NCBI GenBank assembly: GCA_049999725.1
Contig: JBNGIS010020324.1
Coordinates: 1-40,333, forward strand
DNA: 40,333 nt
Reading direction: 5' to 3'
Source: Haplomitrium mnioides
Taxonomy: Eukaryota > Marchantiophyta > Haplomitriopsida > Calobryales
Shown here: positions 23,181 to 34,289 of the stretch, one piece after another
How positions within the stretch are numbered: the stretch's first letter is position 1
Layout: every line of letters begins with the position of its first letter
The notes under the pieces: model-generated
Seen by the model: the letters and a program-made list of their open reading frames with translations, nothing else
Databases searched by the model: none
Told to the model about the DNA's origin: nothing
Made by a program: the position numbers and the translations under genes

Positions 23181-23269
23181 AAAAATTATAATCTCTTGGT
23201 AGTAAAGTTGTGACAAAAAAATCATAGAGGCAAAATCAAGCAATCTAGAAGAACTTCAAGAAGCTTGAA

Positions 23270-23990
23270 TGAATGCAAAGTTGGAAGAACTTCAAGCAAC
23301 TCTCATCACTACCCAATAACAAACAAACATGATAGTGGTGGAGATGGTGAAAATAAGACTACAACAAGATAATTAAGAAAAGGACCAAGAGGCATTGCTT
23401 TAGGAGATGAGTAAGTCATGTAAGGTGGAGTCATATAGCAGAATTCATTGAGTTGGCACCCTAGAAGGATAGATTTCTTGAATGGAAGTTCACATGTCAT
23501 ATTATCTAAATGTTTGAGATTTGAAATAAGGATTGTTTTTAGGGTTATTTCTAGTAAAGCATGAATTTATTTGGCTTCATGTATGAGAGTGACAAAAAAA
23601 TGCACCAAGAGTACAACTTTTGTAGAGCAGCTTAAAAACCCATTTTTACAAAACTTAATTACGATTGACTCAGTGTTTTTAGCAAGAAGGGAGAATTGAC
23701 AGTTGGAGAAACAACGAAGTGTTGCCAAACACATTGAAAATTTTTAAGGGCTACAACTTCAAATTGAAGATACACGCTCAATAGTGGTTCTTTAAATCTT
23801 TTTTTTTTCAAGAAATGTAAGTAAGATTGAGCAAAACTACCACACAATAGAGCCCAAAGAACTAGCAATTATATTATCACCAAAGCATTGGAAGCATTAT
23901 TTATGGAATAAAGAATTTATTGTCGAGACTGATCATAAATCTTTAATCTATTTGGAAACACAAAAAGGCAAATTTGATGAGCTGAGTTGC
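23270..23990 (+). pseudogene. Ty3/gypsy-type fragment with RNase H motif
   Basis: At 23,880-23,985 the plus strand encodes PKHWKHYLWNKEFIVETDHK then SLIYLETQKGKFDE. The W..YL....F.V.TDH.SL pattern is the RNase H part of gypsy-type polyproteins. Upstream (about 23,280-23,420) lies a decayed coiled-coil-like stretch that may be gag. No LTR was found for this fragment. Confidence 0.6.
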
Positions 23991-24096
23991 AACAATGTTT
24001 GGTAAAAACCGAAAGGTGAGCAAACACTCACGAGTAGAAAGAAAGAATGCTCACTCTAAACTCTAAGCTCTCTACATACTCAGTGTCATACAAAGT

Positions 24097-24129
24097 AAAT
24101 GGGGCAAGGGGGAGGGGAACCCCCCATTT
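24097..24129. repeat. G-rich hairpin
   Basis: AAATGGGG and CCCCATTT flank a G-rich loop (GGGGGAGGGG). It lies in a gene-free stretch after the RNase H fragment. Confidence 0.5.
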
Positions 24130-24250
24130 GCCTCAAAGATAAAGTTTGAAGTTAACCCTAGACTAAAATTTGAAAATTTGAGAATTGAAACTACGACGTT
24201 GCCAGTCGGAGACATAAGCGTGAGCCTATGTGAAGCATGAGTCAACTTAG

Positions 24251-24378
24251 CAGCTTGATAGGTGTCAATTTAACAGCTTGATGGGTGTCATCTCAACAGC
24301 TTGATAGGTGTCATCTCAACAACTTGATAAGTGTCATCTCATCATCTTGATAGGTGTCCTCTCAGCAACTTGATAGGT
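24251..24378. repeat. 23-base minisatellite, about six copies
   Basis: Consensus CAGCTTGATAGGTGTCATCT plus CAA, repeated head to tail with one or two changes per copy. Confidence 0.85.
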
Positions 24379-24399
24379 AGCAGCTCTTTTGAGAAGTGT

Positions 24400-24960
24400 T
24401 CTTGTCTTGATGTGTGATTGCAGCCCTGACCTGTGTGGTTGCTGCCTTGTTTTGTGTGTTTGCAGTCCTGTCTGTGTGAATGCAGCCTTGTCCTTGTAAA
24501 TACAGCCCTGGCCGTGTGCTTGCAGCCCTGATCGTGTGTTTGTTGCCTTGGATGTAGCCCTGTTCTCTGATTGTAGCGTTGTCTTTGTCTATAAATTCTC
24601 GGCTTGAGGTGTGATCCAGTGGCTCCATGGGGTGTGCTCCAATCTTGTTGCCCTGATGAGAGATTGCAGCCCCAAATATGGGCTAGTAACTCTGTTGGGG
24701 TGTGGTGCAGCCTTGATCTGAGTGGTTATAGCATTGTCGTGTGTGATCTCAGTTCTGTCTTAGTGTGAGTGTAGCCCTGCCCGTGAGAATGCAGCCTTGT
24801 CCATGTGCTTATAACTCTGACCGTGCGATTGCTGTCCTAATTGCAGATTGTAGTGTGTCCATGTTTCTGATTTCCAGCCCTGGGATGTGATCCAGTAGCA
24901 CCCATGGGGTGTGCTCTCGCCCTGATCCCTGGGTTGTGTCCAACCCCCTTGATGTTTTGA
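24400..24960. repeat. 20-22-base degenerate minisatellite
   Basis: Repeated unit like TTGCAGCCCTGATCGTGTG. The array is regular to about 24,560 and then more scattered. Confidence 0.75.
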
Positions 24961-25700
24961 CTCCAGTCCAGCCTTACCTTGGTTCTGGTCCTAGTCTGAT
25001 ATTGATTTTGATCTCAACGTTCTATAGACTCTAATCTCTATTGTACGTTGAATCCAACTTCAGCCTTACCTTGACTCCGATCCAGCCTTGCATTGATTCC
25101 AATCATGTCTTTTGTTGTTCCCGTTTTGTATTTTGAATCTCAGTTTACTGTTGGGTATTCCAATTCTGGTTTCGGATGTAGGGACTTGTGTATTGGTATG
25201 ATAGCCCTACTTGGTAATGTGTTTGATCCCGTACTGTGGTTTGGTCCAGTTCTGCAACCAGATTGGTCGAGATTTGTTTTTTTCCAGCAAGGCTTGCTTT
25301 TGGTGATTCAGCCCTGTATTGGTCTTGGGTCCCGTCTGATATCCAATCTGTTTTGATATTTGAGACCCGCTCTATGGTTTGGATTCAGCTTTGTTACATG
25401 ATATTCTTGGTCAGAAATCTCTACTTTGGTTCTCGTTGGTCTAGTCTTCGTCTCACCTTCTTGACTCCAGCCCTACGTTGATTCCTTCCTTGCAGTTGGG
25501 TAGTGGGTTGCCCTAGCCTTGTGTTTTGACATAGGTCTCATGTTCTCCAGTCCTCTAGGTGTCTAGATTCCAACCTTGCCTAGATTCCAGTCCAGCCTCA
25601 CATTGATTCCGATCCCCACTTGTCATTGATTCCAATCCCAACCTTGCATTGATTTCCATTCTAGCCATCCCTGCGTTCCTATCTTCACTCTGGTCTAGTC
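24960..25700. repeat. Degenerate repeat of TTGATTCCAATCC-type units
   Basis: Phrases such as CCAGCCTTGCATTGATTCC and CCAACCTTGCATTGATTTCC recur at about 24-30-base spacing, most clearly at 25,060-25,110 and 25,575-25,670. No protein product was recognised. Confidence 0.6.
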
Positions 25701-25715
25701 ACAAGGGGTTATTCC

Positions 25716-25795
25716 GGTCCACTAAAAGGTACTCCGATCTAGTCACTAGGAAGGAGAGACTGGTCCACTAAAAGGTACTCCGATCCAGTCACTAG
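25716..25795. repeat. 34-base direct repeat next to the GA tract
   Basis: GGTCCACTAAAAGGTACTCC and the following bases to TCACTAG occur at 25,716-25,749 and 25,762-25,795 with one difference. Confidence 0.8.
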
Positions 25796-25797
25796 AA

Positions 25798-25798
<1 letters not shown>

Positions 25799-25829
<31 letters not shown>

Positions 25830-26231
25830 NNNNNNNNNNNNNNNNNNNNNNNNNNNNNNNNNNNNNNNNNNNNNNNNNNNNNNNNNNNNNNNNNNNNNNN
25901 NNNNNNNNNNNNNNNNNNNNNNNNNNNNNNNNNNNNNNNNNNNNNNNNNNNNNNNNNNNNNNNNNNNNNNNNNNNNNNNNNNNNNNNNNNNNNNNNNNNN
26001 NNNNNNNNNNNNNNNNNNNNNNNNNNNNNNNNNNNNNNNNNNNNNNNNNNNNNNNNNNNNNNNNNNNNNNNNNNNNNNNNNNNNNNNNNNNNNNNNNNNN
26101 NNNNNNNNNNNNNNNNNNNNNNNNNNNNNNNNNNNNNNNNNNNNNNNNNNNNNNNNNNNNNNNNNNNNNNNNNNNNNNNNNNNNNNNNNNNNNNNNNNNN
26201 NNNNNNNNNNNNNNNNNNNNNNNNNNNNNGA

Positions 26232-26310
<79 letters not shown>
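25799..26310. repeat. (GA)n microsatellite containing a 400-base assembly gap
   Basis: GA repeats run on both sides of N at 25,830-26,229. The gap is exactly 400 N, so its true length is unknown; the assembler probably stopped in the repeat. Confidence 0.95.
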
Positions 26311-26316
<6 letters not shown>

Positions 26317-27530
26317 TGTGTGCTTGCTCTTAAGGATGCAAAGCTATGCACCAACTTGGCAATCAAACAAGGTTAAACAATTATGCTAGTGAGTGTTAGT
26401 CATCAGTTTTAGAGTCAGATGTTTGTATGTTTTATAAAGCCAGGCCGACAGGTTGGTAAGGTGATAGAGTATTAGAGGAGTCATTGAGTAAAATGTTGGT
26501 TAACTAATCATAGAAAAAGCTCAATGAATCATGAAGAAGTGAGGCAAACATGTTTGTAATAAGGATATATAAGTTGTGAACATTGCTTCTTATGAATGGA
26601 CATGTCAAAAGAGTCATGAAAAATAACTTTGCAACAAGTTCTTGATTTCAAAACTTACCAAGATCTTAACATCAAGTTATAATTCTTCTAAGTTTTGGAG
26701 TTAACTGGGTGAAAGATTGGGTTGTAAAGAGAAGGAGTGTTTGTCAATTTTGTGACATGTTTAAGTATCAGAAGAGGAAGTGCTCTAAGTTCATGTAATG
26801 ACTAAGCTACTCTTGTTGCAAATGATGGTGGGCAATGGAGGTCAATTGAAGAATTTGTCAATTGTAGAATTAAAGGCAAAGTATAGTGTAGGCTAGACAA
26901 GATAAGAGTGCAATGCTCCAATTTTTGTGTTGAAGACAACGTCAAATTGTTGAGTTTCATAAATGTGTATGTTCAAAAGTCATGAGTTATTTGAAGTAGT
27001 TAGCAATCGAGTTTCTTAAAGATCGGAAGTTTAATATCGAGCCTATATTTGATTGTTACTAGGAGTTGGAGTGCAACTTGATAGTTAACAACGTTGTGAT
27101 GTTAGCTTTTTTGAAGATTTCATAGGACATCTTGAGTGATAGGAAGTGTTGTAAAGTGAGAATCTGAGAGCCTATAGTGGAAAGAGATAGAAAAAGAGTG
27201 GAACTTGATAGTTTTGAGCATTACAAAGTTGTTCTTGTTGCCTCCATGGGTAAAATAACTTAGAGAAAGGAATAAACTATAAGTTTTAGGATTTCTCCAT
27301 TGCTACATGAGTCTTTGGCATAGTTGCTAGGGAGGAGTTTGATAGAATTATGTATAGTATACAACCCAATCAAGAACTAAGCCTTAAGAACTAGAACACT
27401 ACATATATTGGAGTTTTTGCAAAGAGCTTTTTAAGCATTGTAAAAACCCTTTTCTTTAAGAGTTAGAAAGAGAAGTCTAAGAGAGATATCATGAGGGAGA
27501 TTTAGCTAACATTAGAAAAAACTTTGATGA
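26311..27530. other. Unrecognised decayed sequence
   Basis: No continuous frame. A plus-strand WVKDWVVKRRSVCQFCDMFK near 26,705-26,765 contains a C-x2-C and a later Cys, but the rest of a zinc finger is not visible. Otherwise nothing can be supported. Confidence 0.3.
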
Positions 27531-27539
27531 TTATTTTAT

Positions 27540-27942
27540 AGGTGCGAAGAAGAACCAACACATGTTGTTTGGTTTAGTGATTGAGCCGCTAGAAAAGTGG
27601 TTGAGGATAGAAGATCGAGAATATGGAGAACTTGACTGGACAATATCTGTAGACCAAGAGCTATTCTGGGAATGACTTAATAATCTTGCTATGTTTATTA
27701 TAACTTGTGAGCTAAATTCAGAATTGTATCATTATTACAAAGAGTGCTCATCAGTGGTAGCACTAATTTAGGAAATTTAAGTCAAGTGTTAACGTGAGGA
27801 ATTGATAGATTCATTTGAGGGAATTTACAAGTTTCTTGATTATATCTTGGGTTATAGTAGCCCATTTAGACATTATACTGAACATATGTGGTTATCAAAA
27901 AAGTGTGTCCAAAAGATTGCCAAGTTGAAGAGATGGTCAAAG
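27540..27942 (+). pseudogene. Unrecognised coding remnant ending at the gypsy element
   Basis: One plus frame is open apart from four stop codons and reads GAKKNQHMLFGLVIEPLEKW, DREYGELDWTISVDQELFWE, then MFIITCELNSELYHYYKECS and HYTEHMWLSKKCVQKIAKLK. The composition is protein-like. I do not recognise the family. It is interrupted exactly at the start of the 5' LTR, so it may be what the element inserted into. Confidence 0.35.
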
Positions 27943-27943
27943 A

Positions 27944-28246
27944 TGTCACAACATTCCATGTAGTTTTCTATTTTTAGACATTTTAAGTTTTTTGTCTTCT
28001 TGTGCCTTAGTATATAAGGCCATGTACTCTCATCAAAAGGTTATCTTTCGATGTCTCATTTTGTTTATAAACCAAGAGGAGAGCTGAGGTATTGCAGCTC
28101 TTGGAGAAGCGTGGATTCCTTGTGAGCAAAGGTATGCTGGTTCTGATATCAGAAGATCAATACACACTTTTGGAATTTCTTCGAGAAGGTATCACTCAAA
28201 GAAAAGCACATCAAAAGATCTAAGAGATTTCTCTATGGAGCATCCA
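27944..28246 (+). repeat. 5' LTR (partial)
   Basis: It begins TGTCACAACATTC; the shared core runs to AAAAGCA at 28,208. A TATA-like TATATAAGG lies at 28,011. The LTR may extend to CATCCA at 28,246, directly before a primer-binding-like site. The first 120 or so bases of the LTR, as judged from the 3' side, are absent. Confidence 0.75.
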
Positions 28247-28260
28247 TGGTATCTTGGATC
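28247..28260 (+). promoter_or_regulatory. Possible primer-binding site
   Basis: TGGTATCTTGGATC. The first seven bases match TGGTATCAGAGC, the complement of the initiator tRNA-Met 3' end used by most plant LTR elements; the rest does not match. Confidence 0.4.
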
Positions 28261-28699
28261 GCAAGTGAGAAATTTGATCAGAAGATTTGAGGGCGTCCGT
28301 AGTATTTCGGATTGCTAGAGATTGTGTGATTTCTTCCTAGATCTGTGTTGGAGATTCGTGAATAAGCTCTGCAAGAATTTATGTTCGTTGTTGTGAAGAG
28401 TTTCTTTGTCAGGAAAGAATCGAGCTCGTGTTGATGATGAGTCAAGAAGATTTTCAAGAAGGAATCATGAGTGACTTTGCATTATAGAAACATGTGCTGA
28501 AAGATTGCTTGTAGATTTTTATGTCCTTCGAGTTGTTTTGTGCAAACATGAATTTGCAGGCTGGTCCTTGGTCTAGTAGCATTTTTCTTCATGCGGCTTT
28601 CATTCTTCCTCGATTTTACAAAAAAGTTGGCTTTGGCATGTGTTCATTGATTGTTGTCCTCGAAATGGTGCGATTGCGATTCTTGGCTGTGAGGGATAT

Positions 28700-29200
28700 C
28701 GACTAACCATTTCTCTCCATTTTGTCGAGTAGCATTTGGGTGGCATCCGATTGTCGAGTGGCTGGTTTCTGGAGGCCAAATCACAACGGTTTTAAGGAAG
28801 CTTACACTAGAATAAGAAGGCTCATCAATGTCATGAAGGGAGTGACAGAGGTTCAGGTTGTACAGTTTTGGTATTCCATCCTTGATATGGGTTTGAGGAG
28901 GAGAGTGAGAGATGCCACGCTTCTTAGGGATTGTGAAAATTAGACACACCAAGGAAAAAAAAATTTTGCTTCACTCGGAGTTGCGATGAGGAGTAGCTTG
29001 CACATGTGAGCAAGGTAGAGGCGGGAGAGGTGGTCGTGGCAGAGGAGCATCACCAGCTAAGAGAGTTAGGGTGGCTGCTGCATCAGCTACTGTGGATCCA
29101 AAGGATGCTAGGATCGCACAATTGGAGCAGTAGTTAGTTGCCATGACTACAGCTCATGTGAGACCCAACTCTTGAGGTGAAGCCTCTACTTCATAGGCAT
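28700..29200 (+). pseudogene. gag remnant of the DNMT-bearing gypsy element
   Basis: FWRPNHNGFKEAYTRIRRLI followed by VTEVQVVQFWYSILDMGLRR and RVRDATLLRD is a capsid-type gag segment. After a frame break there is an RNA-binding-like GGRGGRGRGASPAKRV (about 29,020-29,065) and then ARIAQLEQ before a stop. No zinc knuckle was seen. Gag packages the element RNA; this copy is truncated and frame-shifted. Confidence 0.65.
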
Positions 29201-29356
29201 TGGATGAGATTTAGCTGGTATGGGATTCATGTGTGGGACATCTGTGGCGGTGACCAGAGCAACAGGCAAGGCCATTGAGCTTAGGGGAGCAGTAGTGGAG
29301 TCAGATCCTTAGAGGGGGATGCTCACTGGCAAGTAAGGCTTTCATAGTCATTTGAG

Positions 29357-30350
29357 TTGACAGATTTGGTGAGGACCACGTCCATGCGTCTAACTCAGGC
29401 TTCCAGGGAGATGGAGAGATCAGCTGAGGTGGAGGGGAGTACATCTTTGGCTATGGAGATAACCAAGTTAGTGGTCGAGAAACCATTATTTTCAGCTAGG
29501 GATGTGTTGACTGGAGTAGTCACACTAGCTAAAGTGTTCAGGTTGGCAGCCATACTATGTGGAGAGACTCCACGTGCTACTTTCAGTATGGAAGTGAGAC
29601 CTATGAGTAGAGAAGTTGATGCAGGTGCCTTTACGTCTAGAGTTGAGGCATGGTATGCTGTTGCGGCACGGTTGATGGAGTTATCAACCCGACCAGCATT
29701 TGAGAGGACAAGATTCAGACCCAATGTGGTGTCCATCGACAATCGGAGTGGTGTCTACCGACTTGTGGGTCCTTCAAATGTGGTGTATACGACAAGTAGG
29801 GGATTATTGGATGTAGGTGCACAACCGTTGATGCTAGGCAAGTCAGCTGTGCAAGGGTTGGGATTGAGGCTCGAAGATGTGGAGATCTGCCCTTTCCCCA
29901 TTTAGACTTCATTGGGAGAACCTTCACCCATACAACACATTACACGTGGAGAGATCGAGCTTAGAGTGCAAGCTGATTAACCCATAGATAGCTCATATGT
30001 GAGCACTCGAGCCATACTTACCAAGGTCGAGTCATATTATGTTTTGGTGGGGTGTACGGTGTTATAACCCATAGGGTTCACTATTGATTTTTGGGACGAG
30101 TCAGTGTCCTATTAGCTTGACTGGCAATTTGGAGAGGCACGATTGAGTAGGTTGTCTGTTAGATTCAGTGGACCAGTTGGGGGTCCAATTTCACAACCTA
30201 TAGTATTATCAACATTTTTTGGGGTTATCACCAACTACTTTGACTTACTGGAGGGGAATGCACATGCAGCCGAGATTCCTTTTGTTGAGGAGGCGTATTC
30301 AGAGGTTGTAAGGCCAATATCATCGTCGTCAAGTGAGGTGATCGTATGAG
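29357..30350 (+). pseudogene. Retropepsin-like protease region
   Basis: An upstream linker has FSMEVRPMSREV. The catalytic block is GLLDVGAQPLMLGKSAVQGL (about 29,800-29,855), in which the expected D-T/S-G-A has become D-V-G-A. It continues with LEDVEICPFPI, then STRAILTKVESYYVLVG and PIGFTIDFWDE after stops. The protease would cut the polyprotein; the changed catalytic triad and the stops after FPI and QAD make it inactive. It directly precedes the methyltransferase domain. Confidence 0.7.
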
Positions 30351-30486
30351 TGGAAGTAAGGAGACGTTGTGGCACGTACATGCGTCCAAGTTGGTTGAGG
30401 ATGCTTGGCAAGATGCATTTGCACCAGGTCCTACATTAGATGGTTCTGTCACACATGGACCTATTGATCTTTCACCATTAAATATT

Positions 30487-31560
30487 ATTTCAATTTCATG
30501 GTAGTATCTTGTTGATGGTGTTTGTTTGTTGGAGTTGTTTGGAAGCATAAGTACACGGTTAGCTACTATGATCTAGGTAGGGACTCCAGTTCGGCGGTAT
30601 TTATATGTGGAGAAGGGTGAGATCGTTTGCATAATCTCCTTGAGGCATGTGTTGCTGATGGTTGAGCAATTTCCATGATTGCTTTCAGTTAGTGTAGTGC
30701 GAGGTTATTTGCATGCATTGCCGACCAATATTTTATTGTTGGGGGCGGACCACTTAGCTAGAGTGGGGCTTATTGATTTGTTGATTGCAGGATGGCCATG
30801 TGAAGGCCACCCGAGGGCTGGTTTGGGCCAAGGGTTGCAAGACCATTGCTCAAAATTGTTTTGGGAGATGCTGATGATTCTACGCCATCTCCAACTCCAT
30901 CAGGTACCACTTCCTGCGTATATCTTGGAGAATGTGCCTATATTAGGAGATAGTTGCCAACGCCTTGTGGAGAGTGTTTATCAGGTGTGTTCTTGGATTG
31001 GACCTACTGTATTGTTGGATGCCGCACAAGTAGAATCACGAGCACACTAGCCACAACTGTCGTGGACTAACTTGTTGCTTACTGAGGTGTTGAAGAGAGC
31101 TTATAACAGGATTATGAGATCACCAAGTGCCATTGTGGATGATATTTTGGATGTGGGACGTCACACTCAAAGGGTACTTTGTGTTGACTGCCCACCATTG
31201 GCGTTAGTCAACGTGGTTGGTCAACCTTGTGGAGCATCGTCCACATTGATGAGTCATCTTGTGTATTATGCATTTTGGGCAGGAGACCATGGTCTTGTTT
31301 GGGATGCAACCTTGCAAAAGCTAGTAGAACCCTATGCTAATGAGAGAGAGAGAGGGGGTAATGGGGTTCTCCACTGGTACCATTGTTGTTGCATCTATTG
31401 CTGCCAAGATTGAGCGATGCTATGTGTTAAGAAAAGCCATGGATTTGAATTGTCTTACATGGATTGTAGGTTTAGAGGTAGCTGAGCAATGCAAGATGCG
31501 ATCTTTTGGGATGACCAACTCGTCGGTAGTTAGCATGCAGCCTTCTAGAACAGTCAAAGC
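30487..31560 (+). pseudogene. C5-cytosine DNA methyltransferase domain inside the gypsy polyprotein
   Basis: About 350 codons with motifs in canonical order. Motif I region: GVCLLELFGSISTRLATM at 30,517. Motif IV: AGWPCEGHPRAGLGQGL with the catalytic Cys codon at 30,799-30,801. Motif VI: PAYILENVP at about 30,913-30,939. Motif VIII: DAAQVESRAH near 31,018-31,047, then WTNL. A target-recognition-like region follows, with CGASSTLMSHLVYYAFW. Motifs IX and X: MGFSTGT near 31,351 and ERCYVLRKAMDLNCLTWIVG to about 31,470. Canonical order (I before IV) differs from plant DRM enzymes, whose motifs are permuted. Stops near 30,574, 30,676 and 31,048 and a frame shift in a GA/G run near 31,345 inactivate it. 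The domain lies between protease and RT, in line with the polyprotein. Retrotransposon-borne DNMTs were reported, as I recall, in dinoflagellates and charophyte algae. Confidence 0.85.
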
Positions 31561-31606
31561 TATTGTTGTGGGCGTAGTATCAGGCATCACAGAGGCTATT
31601 TGAGGG

Positions 31607-32797
31607 TTGATCCACACATCTGAAGCTGCAACAAGTCATTTTTTTGATGATCAAATTTTAACCCAAGGAAGTGATAGTTTAGCGGATCACGATTCAAGTC
31701 TGACTCCATTGCATGACATTTCAGCCAGTCAGATTTCAGCAAAGCCAAATGTGAAGCAAGAAGATCACTTGACTCTTGTGGAAAAATGGTTGTTACTAGT
31801 TGGACCACAATTGACAAGAGGTCATGGTGTAGAGGTACATCAGTTCTTGCGTGGTTATTCACATTGTTTTGCTTTTAGGATGAAGGATCTAGGGACCTTG
31901 AGAGGACCATGCATCCGTATTGAGTTGGCTAGTGATGCGCCTATTTTTCGATGTCCATACCATTATAGTATGGTGGAGAGAGGGTTGATTCAGACCAAGA
32001 CACAAGATTTGTTGGATGTTGGCTTGGTGGAGATGTCATTTGGAGAATATACATTTGCCACAGTGATGCCCGTCAAGAAGGATGTGCATAGGAACTACAC
32101 TGATTGGAGGATGTGTGGTGGTTATCATCATATCAATTAGCAGACCAAGTCTGACAAGTGTACTATGCCTACACCTGAGGAGATCTTTGATGTAGTTGGG
32201 TATGCCAAGATCTTTAGCTAGTTGGATTTGAGGGCAAGGTACCATTAACTGCCATTGAGGCAAGAGGACATGGCCAAAACAACATTTTGGGGTATTGATG
32301 CACATGACAAGGATTGACTATATCAATGTGTATTCTTACCATTTGGGTTGAAGAACGCACCAGCTGAATTTCAAATGGTGATGGACAGAGTTCTTGCAGG
32401 TTTGGACTTTGTCAAGTGTTATGTCGACGATATTCTGGTTTATTTGGCACATGTGGACAAGCACTAGAGGCATCTGCAGATGGTGCTCGATAGGCTCACA
32501 AACCAAAGTTTGAAGCTGCATCCAGGCAAGTGCAAATTCTTCTAGGACTACATTGAGTATTTGGAACACACTATATATCCAAGAGGATTGGGTGTGCAAC
32601 AAACTAAGGTGAGTACCATTGCTGAGATTCCACAACTCACTAATTTGAGTAAAGTCCATGCATTTTTTGGATGGGCTAGTTACTATAGAAGACATGTGAA
32701 AGGTTTCAGCCAAATCGCCAAGCCCTTGACCATGCTCACCAAGCTAGATCAAGAATGGATTTGGGGTGAAGATCAAGAGAGAGCCTTCAAGAGTTGA
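31607..32797 (+). pseudogene. Reverse transcriptase domain
   Basis: The frame reads GPCIRIELASDAPIFRCPYH, VMPVKKDVHRNYTDWRMCGG (fingers), FSxLDLRARYHxLPLRQED, FLPFGLKNAPAEFQMVMDRV and the active site CYVDDILVY (YVDD codons 32,420-32,431). It ends FFGWASYYRRHVKGFSQIAK before RNase H. Stops at Q positions (for example TAG in S-stop-LDL and TAA in YH-stop-LPL, expected FSQLDL and YHQLP) fit C-to-T decay. A frame shift near 32,795 separates it from RNase H. Confidence 0.85.
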
Positions 32798-33230
32798 AGA
32801 TAGATTGACTTCTGCATCTATTTTGAGGCAACCTCTTGCAAGGAGACCATTTCAGCTTCATACAGATTGGAGTACAGTAGGGCTAGGAGCGGTGTTGACC
32901 CAAAATGATGAGAAAAGAGAAGAGTTTGTGGTAGCTTTTGCAAGCAGATCGAATAGTTTGGTTGAGACTAAGTATAGTTCCTATGAGGGAGAGTGTTTGG
33001 TAGTAGTGTGGGATGCTGCACACTTTTGTTGTTATTTGTTTGGTACTCTGTTCACTTTGGTTACAGATCATCAACCTCTCAAATGGTTGATGGAATCTGA
33101 TAAACTCACAGGAAAGCTTGCTAGGTGGGCATTGTTGTTGTAAGAGTACGACTTCAAGGTGGTTCATAGTCTTGGTACGACCAACTTGGATGCAAATGGA
33201 TTGAGCCGCAATCCATCCACAAGCTAACAT
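32798..33230 (+). pseudogene. RNase H domain
   Basis: FQLHTDWSTVGLGAVLTQND supplies the first Asp, YSSYEGECLVVVWDAAHF the Glu, and LFTLVTDHQPLKWL the second Asp. NLDANGLSR near 33,187 corresponds to the final N-x-D-A-D-x-L-S-R of gypsy elements. It removes RNA from the RNA-DNA hybrid during reverse transcription. A TAA at 33,141 interrupts it. Confidence 0.8.
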
Positions 33231-33272
33231 GATGAGATTGGTGCGTATTGACATGAGGAGTCTGATAAGGAG

Positions 33273-34260
33273 ATGGTGTCGGGTTGGCATGCATCTGCCT
33301 TTCTTTCTTGGATGCTAGCTTGGAGGGGACTGGTGGCTAACCTTGCTGATAAAGTGGTTGTTGAGACCTCAACAGAAGACGGAGTTGAGGATTCTAACTT
33401 GGATCAAGATATTCACAATAATAGGCATGTGCTAGAGTATCTACGTACAAGTTTTCTGAGTGGTCAACTTGATGCCAAGGAGAGAGATAGAGTCCAGTGG
33501 CGAGCCAAGAGGTTCCGATGGGAAGGGGCTCAGATTTTGCGTGTCTAGACGAATGGGAAGGTATGTGTTGTGCCTAAGCTGATGCAGCGTCTTGCACTGG
33601 TGCGCCATGCCCATGAGGAGTTGGAGCATTTTGGAGTAAAGCACACCTATAGTTTATTGCAGACATAGTATTGGTGGAGGGGTATGAACACTAATGTGCA
33701 GTAGTGAGCAGCTAAGTGTGTGGTGTATGATCGAGTTCGAGCATCATTTAATGCTCCCACTCCTTAATTGCAACCACTATTGACCATGGGTTTGGGATAT
33801 CGTTGGAGTTTGGATTTTGCAGGTCTCTTGCCTTTGACCCAATGGCACAATCGATATGTGTTGGTGATGGTGGAGCATTTCTCCAAGTGGATTGAGTTGG
33901 TAGCTTGCTAGACAAGACCAATGGAGGAGTGGCTAACACTTTCTTGGACAAAGTTCTCAGTCATTTTGGAGCACCTACCAAAGTGTTGGCAGATCATGGT
34001 ACAAAATTTCGAGGTGAATTTGAAGTTTTGAGCAAGCTCTCATTGATCATCGTACTATGTCTAGGGATCATCATGAGGCACATAGGTTGGTTGAACGAAT
34101 GGTTCAGATGGTGAAGAGAGCATTGCGCAAGTATGGCTTGCGAGCTGGTCACCATGGGGATTGGGATCTCCAGTTATAGTGGCTTGGGATAGGTTAGAGG
34201 TTCAGTAAGCAGACATCATTTGCATCTTTTTCACCTTATTTTTTGTTATATGAGAGGGAA
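33273..34260 (+). pseudogene. Integrase domain
   Basis: An N-terminal zinc-binding remnant, LVRHAHEELEHFGVKHTYSL then AKCVVYDRV, has the second Cys changed to Tyr. The core has WSLDFAGLLPLTQWHNRYVL (first Asp, about 33,814), VLADHGTKFRGEF (second Asp, about 33,989) and VERMVQMVKRALRKYG (Glu, about 34,093), so the D-D-E set is still recognisable. Frame shifts near 33,780, 33,905 and 34,070 break it. Confidence 0.8.
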
Positions 34261-34289
34261 CCTGATTTACCCTCCTCTATTTGATGTGA

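Noticed and set aside
24362-24628. Minus-strand open frame of 88 codons
   Set aside because: It is a by-product of the 20-22-base minisatellite, with no independent coding evidence.
25746-26366. A long minus-strand open frame of Ser-Leu repeats
   Set aside because: It is a translation of the GA microsatellite across the N gap; not a gene.
29395-29742. Minus-strand open frame opposite the gypsy protease linker
   Set aside because: All element domains read on the plus strand; this is an antisense shadow.
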